Assembly (NCBI GenBank): GCA_964594985.1
Contig: CAZQNQ010000003.1
Location: forward strand, 248,001-312,000
Length of the DNA stretch: 64,000 nt
From: JADLHS01 sp964594985
GTDB taxonomy: Bacteria; Verrucomicrobiota; Verrucomicrobiia; Limisphaerales; JADLHS01
Direction: 5' to 3'
Under the pieces are notes generated by a model that saw only the letters and a list, made by a program, of their open reading frames with translations, was not told where the DNA came from and ran no database searches. Shown here in pieces: positions 23,624 to 32,297 of the stretch; the first letter of the stretch is position 1; the number at the start of each line of letters is the position of its first letter. The translations under genes and the position numbers were made by a program.

Positions 23624-24421
23624 TCAATTCCCGTAGCGATCGATCAAAACTTTCAAACCCTTCTCCGTCAAGTAATGCGGCATTCCTTCAAAGCGCACGA
23701 TACCTTTCGGATCAATCAGGATGGCGTGCGGGGCGCCGGTGACTTCGACCTCGCGTTTGGTTCGACCGGCAGTGTCAAAAGCCACGGCATAATTGATCTT
23801 GGGTTGAACCATGCGAAGGATGTCCGCCTCCGGTTCATCGCTCAAACCGACTACGACCAACTGGTCCTTGAACTTTGCCTGCAACTCATTCAGGTGCGGA
23901 ATCGAGTCGCGACACGGCGGATGCCAAGTCGCCCAAAAGTCTAGCAGCACAAATTTGCCCGCCATCGCTGGTTTGGGCGTGATCCATTTTTCCACGACGA
24001 AATGCGGCGCGGCTGAACCGCGAAAGGATTTGGCAGGTTGTTTTGGTGCGTCAAGTTCGCCCGTACCGCTCGGGGAGGAATCGGAGCCGCCCGGCGGCGC
24101 AATTTTCTTTTCCCGCGCTGGCACGGCCACGGTCGTCCGGAACTTGGCATTCGCTTCAGCCTGTTGCTTTTCAGTGGCCTGGCCTTTAGTGGGATCGAAC
24201 CCAAATTGCTTCTGCGCTTCAGGCGAAAGTGTCTTGAGCTTGGCGTTACCCATGCCCTGGCTGTGGGTGAAATAGATGTCCGTGGCCGTGACCGTGGTGA
24301 CGGTCACGTTGGTATAAACCGCCGGGCCGATCTTGAGGGTGGCCAGTTTCTCATCCGCTGCTGCGGGAAGAGTCAAAATCCCGATCAATCCCAGCAGCAA
24401 TCCAAGCTCCTTATATTTCAT
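23624..24421 (-). CDS. TlpA/thioredoxin-like exported protein lacking the first active-site Cys
   Basis: A 265-aa protein from ATG 24421, beginning with a signal peptide (MKYKELGLLLGLIGILTLPA). The first 80 residues form a small beta-rich domain ending KLKTLSPEAQKQFGFDP, often seen before thioredoxin folds in this phylum. A Ser/Pro/Gly-rich linker leads to an AhpC/TSA-Redoxin (TlpA-like) domain with LLDFWATWHPPCRDSIPHL. The usual WCxPC is here W-H-P-P-C: His167 replaces the N-terminal Cys and only Cys170 is left, so normal dithiol-disulfide exchange is not possible. It lies 36 bp downstream of the M14 gene, as the last gene of the bioB operon. Confidence 0.88.
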   Translation of the reverse strand: MKYKELGLLLGLIGILTLPAAADEKLATLKIGPAVYTNVTVTTVTATDIYFTHSQGMGNAKLKTLSPEAQKQFGFDPTKGQATEKQQAEANAKFRTTVAVPAREKKIAPPGGSDSSPSGTGELDAPKQPAKSFRGSAAPHFVVEKWITPKPAMAGKFVLLDFWATWHPPCRDSIPHLNELQAKFKDQLVVVGLSDEPEADILRMVQPKINYAVAFDTAGRTKREVEVTGAPHAILIDPKGIVRFEGMPHYLTEKGLKVLIDRYGN

Positions 24422-24457
24422 GCATGCCTCAAGTGAGGCAACAAATCCGAGCAACGC

Positions 24458-25228
24458 TCACGCCAAAGCACTTTTGACGGCCGCCACCAGGGCTTTGACG
24501 CGCACTTCCAGCGGAAAGTCCGAAGGCGCTTCCAAGGTGTAGGACAATCGTGTCTTGTGTTGAAGCAGCCAGAAGGACTCCGGCCAGAGCGGGCGGGTGC
24601 GCGGATCGAGATTCGGCCGGATGATGCCGCCATGCGCCTCGCGACCTTCGATGATCTCGGCGTGATCAATCAGGCAGACCGGGGCGACGGCCGCAATCAT
24701 GCCCTCGGCCAGCGAAGGTTTGTGGTCGGGATTGAGTTCGTAGAGGTAAAAGCCGTGGGATTCCCAGTCCTCGTGCAGGCACAGACTCAGATCAAATCCC
24801 GCCTGCCTTTCCAGCCACGCGATGTGCGCCCGGGTCTCTGCGGTTTGGGGTTGGAGATAATCACGATTCAGGTCAACTCCTTGAGCGTTCTCACGCTTGT
24901 TGTTCGCAAAGCCGATCGGGTTCAGGCACGGCAGCAAAAAAATCTCTGCGGACGCAGGCCATTGATTGTCCCGAATCAAACGCAACGCCGCCAGCGGCCC
25001 GGCGGGTTCATCGCCGTGGATGCCCGTTGAAATGTAGATTTTAGTGGATGGTGGATGGTGGATGGTGGATGGGCGACGGAGGGCGAACCATTTGAATTCA
25101 TCCGCCGCATGAAAAATTTCCGTCGCCCAGCCGTGTTGTGTTGCCACGCTTTCGATCTCACGCAGCACGGCGCGAATGTCAATCGTCTCGCCGTGGTAGG
25201 CGCCGTGATTTTTGCCGAGGCGTTGCAT
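24458..25228 (-). CDS. M14-family zinc carboxypeptidase-like / succinylglutamate desuccinylase-like protein
   Basis: A 256-aa M14-type metallopeptidase. The zinc motif STGIHGDEPAG gives His71/Glu74, CLHEDWES supplies the third ligand His152, NRDY gives the substrate arginine, and SYTLEAPSD holds the likely catalytic Glu. There is no signal peptide, so it would act in the cytosol, as MpaA-like murein peptide amidases do. ATG 25228 has GAGGGG upstream; ATG 25246 overlaps the previous stop (ATGA) and is also possible. A (GTGGATG)x4 heptamer repeat at 25044-25071 encodes an extra STIHHPPST just before the first zinc motif. It sits in the bioB operon. Confidence 0.85.
   Translation of the reverse strand: MQRLGKNHGAYHGETIDIRAVLREIESVATQHGWATEIFHAADEFKWFALRRPSTIHHPPSTKIYISTGIHGDEPAGPLAALRLIRDNQWPASAEIFLLPCLNPIGFANNKRENAQGVDLNRDYLQPQTAETRAHIAWLERQAGFDLSLCLHEDWESHGFYLYELNPDHKPSLAEGMIAAVAPVCLIDHAEIIEGREAHGGIIRPNLDPRTRPLWPESFWLLQHKTRLSYTLEAPSDFPLEVRVKALVAAVKSALA
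25044..25071. repeat. Heptanucleotide tandem repeat (GTGGATG)x4 inside the M14 gene
   Basis: Four exact copies in a row within the coding region. The period of 7 is not a multiple of 3, so gain or loss of one unit would shift the frame of the M14 peptidase. The 28 bases code for an insertion between LRRP and KIYISTG. Confidence 0.95.
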
Positions 25229-25242
25229 CGTACTGCCACCCC

Positions 25243-25650
25243 TCATAGCACGGATTTGCGCAGCGTCAAAATCCCGAGTCCGCCGGCAAACGAAGCCGAG
25301 ACATCGCCAGCGAATGGAAACGGGCCTAATCCCAATCGCAACCCGTGAACAAGCAGGACCATTCCCTCGATAATCATGATCCAACCAAACCACGGCAGTA
25401 TCACGGCGTACCTGCGCGGAAAGATGGCGAGCAGCAAATAACCCGTTCCCACCAGCGCAAACGCCCCGGAAGCCATCCGCAGCCAGTAGTCCAGCATCGG
25501 ATCATACGCGATGGGTTTTGCCCCCATGCCTTGCAAGGCGCCGGCGGCAGTTTCCCACTTCAAGAAAACTCCGAAGGCCGAGACGCCCCAGACAAAGGCG
25601 CTGAAAATCAGAGCGACTCGCAGCAGCCGGAATTGCAGCGCCTGGCTCAT
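25243..25650 (-). CDS. Hypothetical membrane protein (135 aa)
   Basis: A small integral membrane protein with three clear hydrophobic helices (around residues 9-30, 53-77 and 81-105) and a weaker fourth at the C-terminus. I do not recognise a family. It starts 13 bp after bioB and its stop overlaps a potential start of the M14 gene, so it belongs to the operon bioB, this gene, M14 gene, TlpA-like gene. A role in biotin metabolism is not implied by its sequence. Confidence 0.78.
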   Translation of the reverse strand: MSQALQFRLLRVALIFSAFVWGVSAFGVFLKWETAAGALQGMGAKPIAYDPMLDYWLRMASGAFALVGTGYLLLAIFPRRYAVILPWFGWIMIIEGMVLLVHGLRLGLGPFPFAGDVSASFAGGLGILTLRKSVL

Positions 25651-25663
25651 CGGTGATCAAATC

Positions 25664-26761
25664 TCACTTGGCCAGAACCGGCTCGGCCTCGCAGCTTTCC
25701 TTGCCACAACCACAGCCGCCTTCTTCCTGGTCTTTGAAATCGTGGCTGTCCCAATCAGGATCGAGGCCGAGGTCTTTGAGCATTTGCAGGTCTTTTTCCA
25801 CGGATTGATTCAGCGTGGTGAGGTAGTTGCCGACCATCAACGCGCTCGCTCCCGCCATGAAAATCATGCTTTGCGCGTCGCGGAGATTCATGGTGCGGCC
25901 GCCGGCGATCATGATTTCCTTCCGTGGCAGGATGAAACGAAAGCACGCAATAGTCTTGAGGATTTCCATCACCGGCAGGCGCGGTTTGTCGGCGAACGGC
26001 GTGCCGGGAATCGGATTGAGGATGTTGATTGGGACCACGTTCGCGCCGATGGCTTTCAGTTCAAACGCCAAATCGCAACGGTCCTCGCGCGTCTCCCCCA
26101 TGCCGATGATGCCGCCGGAACAAATCTTGATGCCCGCCTTCTTGAGATAACCAATCGTCTCGATCCGGTCCTCGAACGTGTGCGTCGAGCAGGTTTGCGG
26201 AAAGAAGCGGCGCGAGCTTTCGAGGTTGTGACCGTAACATTCCACGCCCGCTTCCTTCAATCGGTCGGCAATGCGCTGGTTCTTGATGATGCCAAGGGAA
26301 ACATCGGGCCGCGTCTTGCCGGTCGCTTTAAGTTCGCGGACGCGGTCACAGATTTCGTCGAGCAACGGACCTTCGTTGAGTCCCTTCCAGGCAGCAACCA
26401 ATCCGACCGCGGTGACCTGATTCTGTCCGGCTTCCTCAGCGGCGGCCTGTACCGGCTCCGGATCAACGAAGCCATACTTCGGTGAACCGGTCTGGTAATG
26501 CGCGGACTGCGCGCAGAAGCTGCAATTCTCCGAGCACGCGCCCGCCTTGGCGTTGACGATGGAACAGAGATGAATCTTGTTGCCTTTGAATTTCTCGCGG
26601 ATGCGGTTTGACCACGAAAGCAAGTCGAGGATCTCCGCCGTGGCTTCGAGTTCAATCAGGAAGAGCGCCTCGGCGCGGGTGATCTGGCCACCGGCGAGCA
26701 CGCGTTCGCCCAAGGCGGCGATGCGCTGGTGATTCGTCACGTCAACAGTTGTTGCAGTCAT
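25664..26761 (-). CDS. bioB: Biotin synthase
   Basis: A radical SAM enzyme that inserts sulfur into dethiobiotin, the last step of biotin synthesis. The 4Fe-4S motif CSENCSFC (Cys76, Cys80, Cys83 from ATG 26761) is followed by AQSAHYQTGSPKYG. Other BioB landmarks are GHNLESSRRFFP (here YGHNLESS), CSGGIIGMGETREDRCDLA and AGGRTMNLRDAQSM, with the Arg that binds the 2Fe-2S cluster. The C-terminus has an unusual Cys-rich tail GCGCGKESCE. The frame also opens at ATG 26806. No other bio gene is nearby. It is the first gene of a four-gene operon. Confidence 0.96.
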   Translation of the reverse strand: MTATTVDVTNHQRIAALGERVLAGGQITRAEALFLIELEATAEILDLLSWSNRIREKFKGNKIHLCSIVNAKAGACSENCSFCAQSAHYQTGSPKYGFVDPEPVQAAAEEAGQNQVTAVGLVAAWKGLNEGPLLDEICDRVRELKATGKTRPDVSLGIIKNQRIADRLKEAGVECYGHNLESSRRFFPQTCSTHTFEDRIETIGYLKKAGIKICSGGIIGMGETREDRCDLAFELKAIGANVVPINILNPIPGTPFADKPRLPVMEILKTIACFRFILPRKEIMIAGGRTMNLRDAQSMIFMAGASALMVGNYLTTLNQSVEKDLQMLKDLGLDPDWDSHDFKDQEEGGCGCGKESCEAEPVLAK

Positions 26762-26920
26762 CGTTGACAGCTTAACGAGACGAGTTGCGGGCGCAAGCTT
26801 GGTCATGGGTGTGTAACCGAACGTGCCGCTCAGAATTTGGCGTGCGCGTCACGCAGCCACCCTTTGAAATCGTCAGAGAACCTAGAAAAGGTGTTGTTTT
26901 TTTGACGGCACCAAATCATC

Positions 26921-27889
26921 ATGACTCACCCAGTGAAAGAAAGAGCGAAACCATACATGAAGACGCGCGGTGCATCTTGCGGGGCAGCACCAGTTGGGCT
27001 GGTGCTTGTATTGTTCTGGTTAATTTGCACAGAGGCACGGTCTGCGGAATCCTTGATCTGGAGTCCGGCGGGTTCCTCTGAAACCCTTGTGACAAATTCG
27101 GTGACGATCATGTCTGGGATAAAGTATTTTCGGGGAAGCAAAGACCGGGTTGAAAACGACCCGGGGAAGAGTTTTGAGATTTTCCAACGCCGGCTCAATG
27201 ACGGAACACTTGAAACAAAGCAGGTAAATAAGCGGGCAGGCAAGATCAAGTCATCAGAATACCATATTCAGAATGGATGGTTTTTTGACTCAGACGGAGA
27301 GCTTTTGAAGTTTGGATATGAGAGGGATTATCAAATCGAAGAACGCATCGCGCATTCTCAATCAAAGCCTTATATCTATGAACAGTTAAGCTCCAAGTCC
27401 GTCGGAACAAATGATTGCATCGTCATACGGCGCAAGATGAGCGATCAGATGTTAAGTGCGGTGGGCGCGGAATTATTTCAGTATAAAACCAATTTGACTG
27501 ATGTGCAGCGGTCGGCATTGTTCAAAAAAAACGTCCGCGCCATTGATGATTACTACATCCGCAAGAACGACGGAATCCAGCTAGGAAGCCTCAGACGGAA
27601 CGCGGCGGGCGATCTTTTGGATGACAGGCTTTGTGACCAAGTCATTATTAACGAACCCATCCCCGACCAGGAGTTTACCATTCCCAACATGGAAAAGGCG
27701 GTTCCCATCGCCTCTTTTGAAGACTTTGGCGCGCACCTGACACAGCAGTTTCTTCAGAAGAACGCATTTCGTGAGCCGGGTTCTCAGCCGACTGGAAGGA
27801 AACGGTATATGATACTGGTGACGCTTTGCATTGTGTCATTAGCCACCGCAGGTTTGTTAGCCAGGCAGTTGTGGTTTCGCAAGACGTAG
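26921..27889 (+). CDS. Exported hypothetical protein with C-terminal membrane anchor
   Basis: A 322-aa protein with an N-terminal hydrophobic segment (VGLVLVLFWLICTEARSAES) that looks like a signal peptide, and a second membrane segment near the C-terminus (YMILVTLCIVSLATAGLLAR). The region between is a soluble, mixed alpha/beta domain without recognisable motifs. No family recognised. ATG 26921 and ATG 26957 are both possible starts. It lies upstream of a small Cys-rich exported protein. Confidence 0.72.
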   Translation: MTHPVKERAKPYMKTRGASCGAAPVGLVLVLFWLICTEARSAESLIWSPAGSSETLVTNSVTIMSGIKYFRGSKDRVENDPGKSFEIFQRRLNDGTLETKQVNKRAGKIKSSEYHIQNGWFFDSDGELLKFGYERDYQIEERIAHSQSKPYIYEQLSSKSVGTNDCIVIRRKMSDQMLSAVGAELFQYKTNLTDVQRSALFKKNVRAIDDYYIRKNDGIQLGSLRRNAAGDLLDDRLCDQVIINEPIPDQEFTIPNMEKAVPIASFEDFGAHLTQQFLQKNAFREPGSQPTGRKRYMILVTLCIVSLATAGLLARQLWFRKT

Positions 27890-27924
27890 TTTTCCGAAAA
27901 CATCTAAATCAAACACAAACAACC

Positions 27925-28182
27925 ATGAAAACAAATAATAAACAGAAAATGTTCGTCGTTGGCATTGGCTTGGCCGGTTTGACATTTGCGTTCAGCCTTG
28001 TTGCCAAGAACCTTGACTCCATCGCAATCGAAATCTGCCGGGCAGACTACGCAAGCCACCCAGCAAACGGAGCGCACTGCTGCCAAGCAACCTGTGCATC
28101 TGAAAATGCAAATGGCTCGGCAGATGACATCAAGGCATGCTTCGAAGATTGCACGAAGCAGATCACGCCCCCGTCCGCCTGA
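27925..28182 (+). CDS. Small exported Cys-rich protein (85 aa)
   Basis: MKTNNKQKMFVVGIGLAGLT then FAFSLV is a signal peptide or anchor. The remaining 55 residues carry six cysteines (EIC, HCCQATC, KACFEDC), suggesting a disulfide-rich or metal-binding peptide outside the cytosol. It follows the membrane-anchored protein 35 bp upstream on the same strand. I recognise no family. Confidence 0.7.
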   Translation: MKTNNKQKMFVVGIGLAGLTFAFSLVAKNLDSIAIEICRADYASHPANGAHCCQATCASENANGSADDIKACFEDCTKQITPPSA

Positions 28183-28325
28183 GATAAGGAGTGTGGGAGT
28201 GTGGGAGTGTGTGCATCTGGAAAGTCCCCAAAAAAGTCTCTTCGGGACAATGGTGGCAGCGTCAAGTTGCGCTCTGCGCTGTCAGTTTGCGACAGCGCGG
28301 GCGCGAGTGAATGAAAGTCGGCGTG

Positions 28326-28586
28326 TTATGCAGCTTGCGCCGAGCGCGGTGGATTGTGGCCAGACATCATCGAACGACGATCGACCAACATCGGCAACAC
28401 GATGTCGTAGTGTTGCTCGTCGAACCGCAGGACGATCTGCATGCCGATGATCTTGTGCGCCGCGCAGAACTCGATGGCTTGCGTGGAACTGAGGAAATCC
28501 ATCGCATCGGCGGAGCTGGGCGTCGTGAATCCGACGTCTTTGAGATACAGTCCCGATTCCTTGTGCTGAAGTAGAACTTTCATCAT
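28326..28586 (-). CDS. Small hypothetical protein (86 aa)
   Basis: A soluble protein beginning MMKVLLQHKESGLYLKDVGF; the second Met (28583) may be the true start. The pattern QHKESGLYL...DFLSSTQAIEFCAAHKI, then MQIVLRFDEQHYDIVLP, recalls small hypothetical proteins I associate with Verrucomicrobia, but no function is known. It is isolated, with about 240 bp on its start side up to the mqnD end. That stretch holds only a short inverted repeat (GGCTGGTG/CACCAGCC near 28650-28693). Confidence 0.72.
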   Translation of the reverse strand: MMKVLLQHKESGLYLKDVGFTTPSSADAMDFLSSTQAIEFCAAHKIIGMQIVLRFDEQHYDIVLPMLVDRRSMMSGHNPPRSAQAA

Positions 28587-28829
28587 GCACTTTGGGCTTG
28601 GTTGCGGTTGCCAACCAAAAAACCACCCAGCTACTACTAATAGTGACTGGGTCTGGCTGGTGTCGCCACTAATAGTGCAAATCCACCAGCCTGACGCAAT
28701 GACTATTTTGAGGAATTATGGAGTCGCTGAACGCCATGAAACATCCACCTGACCAATCCGGCTGGAGTCCAGCATCCTTGGAACAACCTGCCGGACTTCC
28801 TCAACAGGGCAACCATCGTAGTACAGTGG

Positions 28830-29684
28830 TTACTGCACAAACTCCAACTCCTGCCGGTGCGGAATGAGTTTCTGCTCGAAGGCGCGACCGAGAAACCGAC
28901 GGATGGATTCCCGGCCCTTGTCGCCGTAATCAAGCGTCCAGTGATTCACATACATCCCAACGAACTTGTCCGCGAGATCGCGGCCCATGTCGCGGGCGTA
29001 CTGCAACGCGTGTTGCACGGCTTCAGGCCGATGATCGAGACTGAATTGAATGCTGGCCGTGAGCACATCGGAGATATGCTTGCGCGTCTTCGGTTCAAAG
29101 CGTTTGTGGATCACGTTTCCGCCGAGCGGCAGCGGCAAGCCATCGTTCTCACGTCCCCACCAGACGCCCAAGTCCTCGCACACCACCAAGCCCTCGTTTT
29201 GATAAGTCAGTTGTCCTTCGTGGATGATGAGGCCGACGTCCGCCCTGCCCTCGCGCACCGCTCGAAAAATCTGATCAAACGGCACGACGATGTAATTAAA
29301 CTCCTTCGCCGGTTTGCCCAGCCAGAGTTGCAGCGCAAGAAAGGCACTGGTCATTGTTCCGGGCACGGCAATCTTCTTTCGCGCGACCTCTTCGCGGGAA
29401 AACTTCTGTTTCGCCACCAGCATCGGACCGTAGCCGTCCCCCATGCTCGCCCCACTCGGCAGCAGGGCGTATTTGTCCGAAACATAGGCATAGGCGTGGA
29501 TGCTGACGGCGGAAATGTCGAGTTCCCCGCGTGTCGCGCGTTCGTTCAAGGTCTGGATATCCTGCAGGATATGCTCAAAGCGGTAGCCCGGCGTGGGGAT
29601 GATTTCCCTGGCCAGCCCATAAAACATGAAGGCGTCGTCCGGGTCGGGCGAGTGTCCAAGAGTTAGCGTCTGTGTATGCACCAC
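28830..29684 (-). CDS. mqnD: 1,4-dihydroxy-6-naphthoate synthase (menaquinone futalosine pathway)
   Basis: MqnD-type enzyme that turns cyclic de-hypoxanthine futalosine into 1,4-dihydroxy-6-naphthoate. The periplasmic-binding-protein-like fold starts TLTLGHSPDPDDAFMFYGL, a strong MqnD signature, and continues ELDISAVSIHAYAYVSDKYA, VPGTMTSAFLALQLW and DVGLIIHEGQLTYQ. I chose GTG 29684 (VVHTQTLTLG) because the ATG at 29774 would run into the start of the divergent kinase gene; GTG 29681 is equally close. MqnA, B and C are not in the window. Presence of MqnD implies menaquinone made by the futalosine route. Confidence 0.9.
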   Translation of the reverse strand: MVHTQTLTLGHSPDPDDAFMFYGLAREIIPTPGYRFEHILQDIQTLNERATRGELDISAVSIHAYAYVSDKYALLPSGASMGDGYGPMLVAKQKFSREEVARKKIAVPGTMTSAFLALQLWLGKPAKEFNYIVVPFDQIFRAVREGRADVGLIIHEGQLTYQNEGLVVCEDLGVWWGRENDGLPLPLGGNVIHKRFEPKTRKHISDVLTASIQFSLDHRPEAVQHALQYARDMGRDLADKFVGMYVNHWTLDYGDKGRESIRRFLGRAFEQKLIPHRQELEFVQ

Positions 29685-29757
29685 TCCATGTTTCAGACAG
29701 AAAAATGCCCTGTCGAACAAAATCGCCGGGCAAGAGACGTGCTTACATTCAAGACAC

Positions 29758-32295
29758 GTGAACAGCATACCCACTGAGTATTACGGCGAAATCACGAAAC
29801 GGCAGCGGGGTTGGCGCAGGTTTTTCAAACCCACCGCCGCTCCCCTGCCAGCCAGCCAGCCGGAGCAAGCCGCCGGCGAGGCAAAGACCGCCCCGACGGC
29901 AGCGCCGGTCAACGCCGCCGCCAGCCAACGGAATATTTTCTCCGGACTGAGGATGCGGCTGGTCGGCACGGTTTTTCTCGCCATTGTCCCGCCTTTGTTG
30001 GTGCTGTATATCTTCAAGCTCGGCGAATGGACAGGGTTTTTCGTTGGCTTGGTGGCATTGGCGGCGGCTTGGTATGGTGGCGAGCGGTTCATCATGCGTC
30101 AGCTCCGGGCCTTGCTCTGCGCCGCCGAAAAGCTCGCCCAAGGCGATCTCACCAGCCGCAGCGGAGTGACGGATGGCAAAAGCGAGCTGGGCCAGCTCGC
30201 TCGTACTTTCGACACCATGGCCGAATCGTTGCAACAACGCGCCCGCGAAAATGAGCAATCGGAAAAACTCTTGCTCAACCGCGCCCAGCAGCAGGCCGTC
30301 GTCGCCGCCATCGGCCAGTTCGCGATGGTCAGTCAGGATTTCAATTCCCTGTTGAATCAAGCGCTCCAACTCGCCGCCGAAACTCTCGACGTGCAACTCG
30401 CACACGTCCTGGAACTCCAGCCCGAATCAGGTTCCCTGGTCGCCCGGGCCAGCCTCGGCTGGAAAGCGGGCCGCAGCCGGCTCGGCTCCAACTTCATCGA
30501 AGCCCGCGGCCGGTCGCAAGGCGCGTTCGTCATCCGCAGCGGCACACCCGTGGTCATCTCCGACATGCGCCAGGAGAACCGCTTCATCGCCCCGAATCTG
30601 CTGCTGGATCACGCCGTCGTCAGCGGGGTTTGTCTGGTCATCGCCACGCGCCAGATGCCTTACGGCATGCTCGGCGTTTACACCACCCAGCCGCGCACGT
30701 TCACCGGCGATGAGGTCCAGTTTCTCCTCGCGGTCGCCAATTCCATCGGCATGGCCGCCGAACGCTGCCGCACCGAGGTGGAGTTGCAAAAACTCGCCGC
30801 GTTCGCTCAATTGAATCCCAACGCGGCGATGGAAATCGCCGCGGATGGCAACATCACCTACTTGAACGACACCGCGTTGCGGCTGGCCTTGTCTATCGAA
30901 CAACCCAATCCCCGCGCGCTGTTGCCGCCCGACATCGCCGGCATCATCAAGACCTGCCTCGAGAAGAATGAATGCCGCACGCAACACCAGACCCAGATCG
31001 CCGGCCGCACGCTCTCGTGGTCGTTTCATCCCGTTCCCGACAACCTGGTGGTCCATTGCTATGTCGAAGACATCACCGAGCGTTTGAGTCTGGAAAACCA
31101 GTTGCGCCAGTCGCAGAAGATGGAATCCATCGGCCAGCTCGCCGCCGGGGTGGCGCATGATTTCAACAACATGCTCACCATCATCCAGGGTCATGCGGGC
31201 ATGTTGATGGCGCGTTCCGGAATATCGCCGCAAGCGTTGGATTCCGCCCAAGCCGTTTTCTTCGCCTCGGAACGTGCGGCCAGTCTGACGCGCCAGTTGC
31301 TGATGTTCAGCCGTAAAAATGTGATGCAGCCCAAGCATCTCGATCTGCGTGAAGTTGTCACCAACATGAGCAAGATGCTGCATCGCCTGCTCGGCGAGAC
31401 GGTTCTGCTCGATTTTACGCCACCCGCCGAACTGCCACTGGTGGATGGTGACACCGGCATGATGGAACAGGTCATCATGAACTTGTGCGTCAACGCCCGC
31501 GACGCCATGGAGCGCGGCGGCACGTTGACCGTCGCGCTGAGTTCCGTGGACATCGCCGATGCGTACGTCCAATCCCATCCCGATGCGCGGCCTGGCAAAC
31601 ACGTCTGCCTGCGCGTCAGCGACACGGGTTGCGGCATGGACGCGTATGTCATCACCCGCATCTTCGAGCCGTTCTTCACCACGAAGGACATCGGCAAAGG
31701 CACGGGCCTCGGCCTCGCCACGGTTTACGGCATCGTCAACCAACACGGCGGTTGGGTGGAAGTCAGCAGTCAGTCGGGCGCGGGCACGACGTTCAACGTG
31801 TTCTTCCCGGCCAGCAGTCACACCACGAAGACCATCACGGAAGATACCAATCCGAACACCCCGGTCATCGGCGGCGACGAAACCATTCTGGTGGTCGAAG
31901 ATGAACCCGTGCTGCGCGAGATGGCGCAGATGATTCTGGAGGAATACGGCTATCGCGTCATTCTCGCCGCCAATGGCAAAGAGGCCTTGGGAATCTGGGA
32001 ACGCCATCAGAACAGCATTGACCTGCTCTTTACGGACATGGTGATGCCGGCGGGCATGTCCGGGATGGAACTCGCAAACCAATTGCTCGCCCAACGCGAG
32101 CAACTGCGCGTGGTGCTCGCCAGCGGCTACACCGTGGACGACATCAGCACCGATTTCCTCCGGCGCAACAACGATGCGCGCTTCCTGCAAAAACCCTACA
32201 CGCGCCACAACCTCGCCCGCGCCGTCCGTGAAGCGATTGACGGCGACGCCAAGCACCGCACCTGCGCCCCGCTGATGACGACCGCCACCGCGTAA
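29758..32295 (+). CDS. Hybrid sensor histidine kinase / response regulator
   Basis: An 845-aa hybrid kinase starting at GTG 29758. In order: a Pro/Ala-rich cytosolic start, two membrane helices (about 66-107), a HAMP domain (LRALLCAAEKLAQGDL...LARTFDTMAESLQQR), a GAF domain, a PAS domain, a HisKA domain with GVAHDFNNML (His467), a HATPase with FTTKDIGKGTGLGLATVYG, and a receiver TILVVEDEP with LLFTDMVMP (Asp760). The two helices have almost no periplasmic loop, so the signal is probably membrane or cytosolic. A separate output regulator is not adjacent. It is divergent from mqnD and convergent with proS, 2 bp apart. Confidence 0.95.
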   Translation: MNSIPTEYYGEITKRQRGWRRFFKPTAAPLPASQPEQAAGEAKTAPTAAPVNAAASQRNIFSGLRMRLVGTVFLAIVPPLLVLYIFKLGEWTGFFVGLVALAAAWYGGERFIMRQLRALLCAAEKLAQGDLTSRSGVTDGKSELGQLARTFDTMAESLQQRARENEQSEKLLLNRAQQQAVVAAIGQFAMVSQDFNSLLNQALQLAAETLDVQLAHVLELQPESGSLVARASLGWKAGRSRLGSNFIEARGRSQGAFVIRSGTPVVISDMRQENRFIAPNLLLDHAVVSGVCLVIATRQMPYGMLGVYTTQPRTFTGDEVQFLLAVANSIGMAAERCRTEVELQKLAAFAQLNPNAAMEIAADGNITYLNDTALRLALSIEQPNPRALLPPDIAGIIKTCLEKNECRTQHQTQIAGRTLSWSFHPVPDNLVVHCYVEDITERLSLENQLRQSQKMESIGQLAAGVAHDFNNMLTIIQGHAGMLMARSGISPQALDSAQAVFFASERAASLTRQLLMFSRKNVMQPKHLDLREVVTNMSKMLHRLLGETVLLDFTPPAELPLVDGDTGMMEQVIMNLCVNARDAMERGGTLTVALSSVDIADAYVQSHPDARPGKHVCLRVSDTGCGMDAYVITRIFEPFFTTKDIGKGTGLGLATVYGIVNQHGGWVEVSSQSGAGTTFNVFFPASSHTTKTITEDTNPNTPVIGGDETILVVEDEPVLREMAQMILEEYGYRVILAANGKEALGIWERHQNSIDLLFTDMVMPAGMSGMELANQLLAQREQLRVVLASGYTVDDISTDFLRRNNDARFLQKPYTRHNLARAVREAIDGDAKHRTCAPLMTTATA

Positions 32296-32297
32296 GC

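Noticed and set aside
23592..23641. tRNA-like stretch (TGGCGCAGCTCTTGG and CGGGCTCAATTCCCG)
   Set aside because: A D-arm-like and a T-arm-like piece are present, but there is no anticodon arm between them and the acceptor ends do not pair. It also overlaps the end of the TlpA-like gene.
28703..28933. 76-codon minus-strand frame
   Set aside because: It overlaps the end of mqnD in another frame and contains no supportable features.
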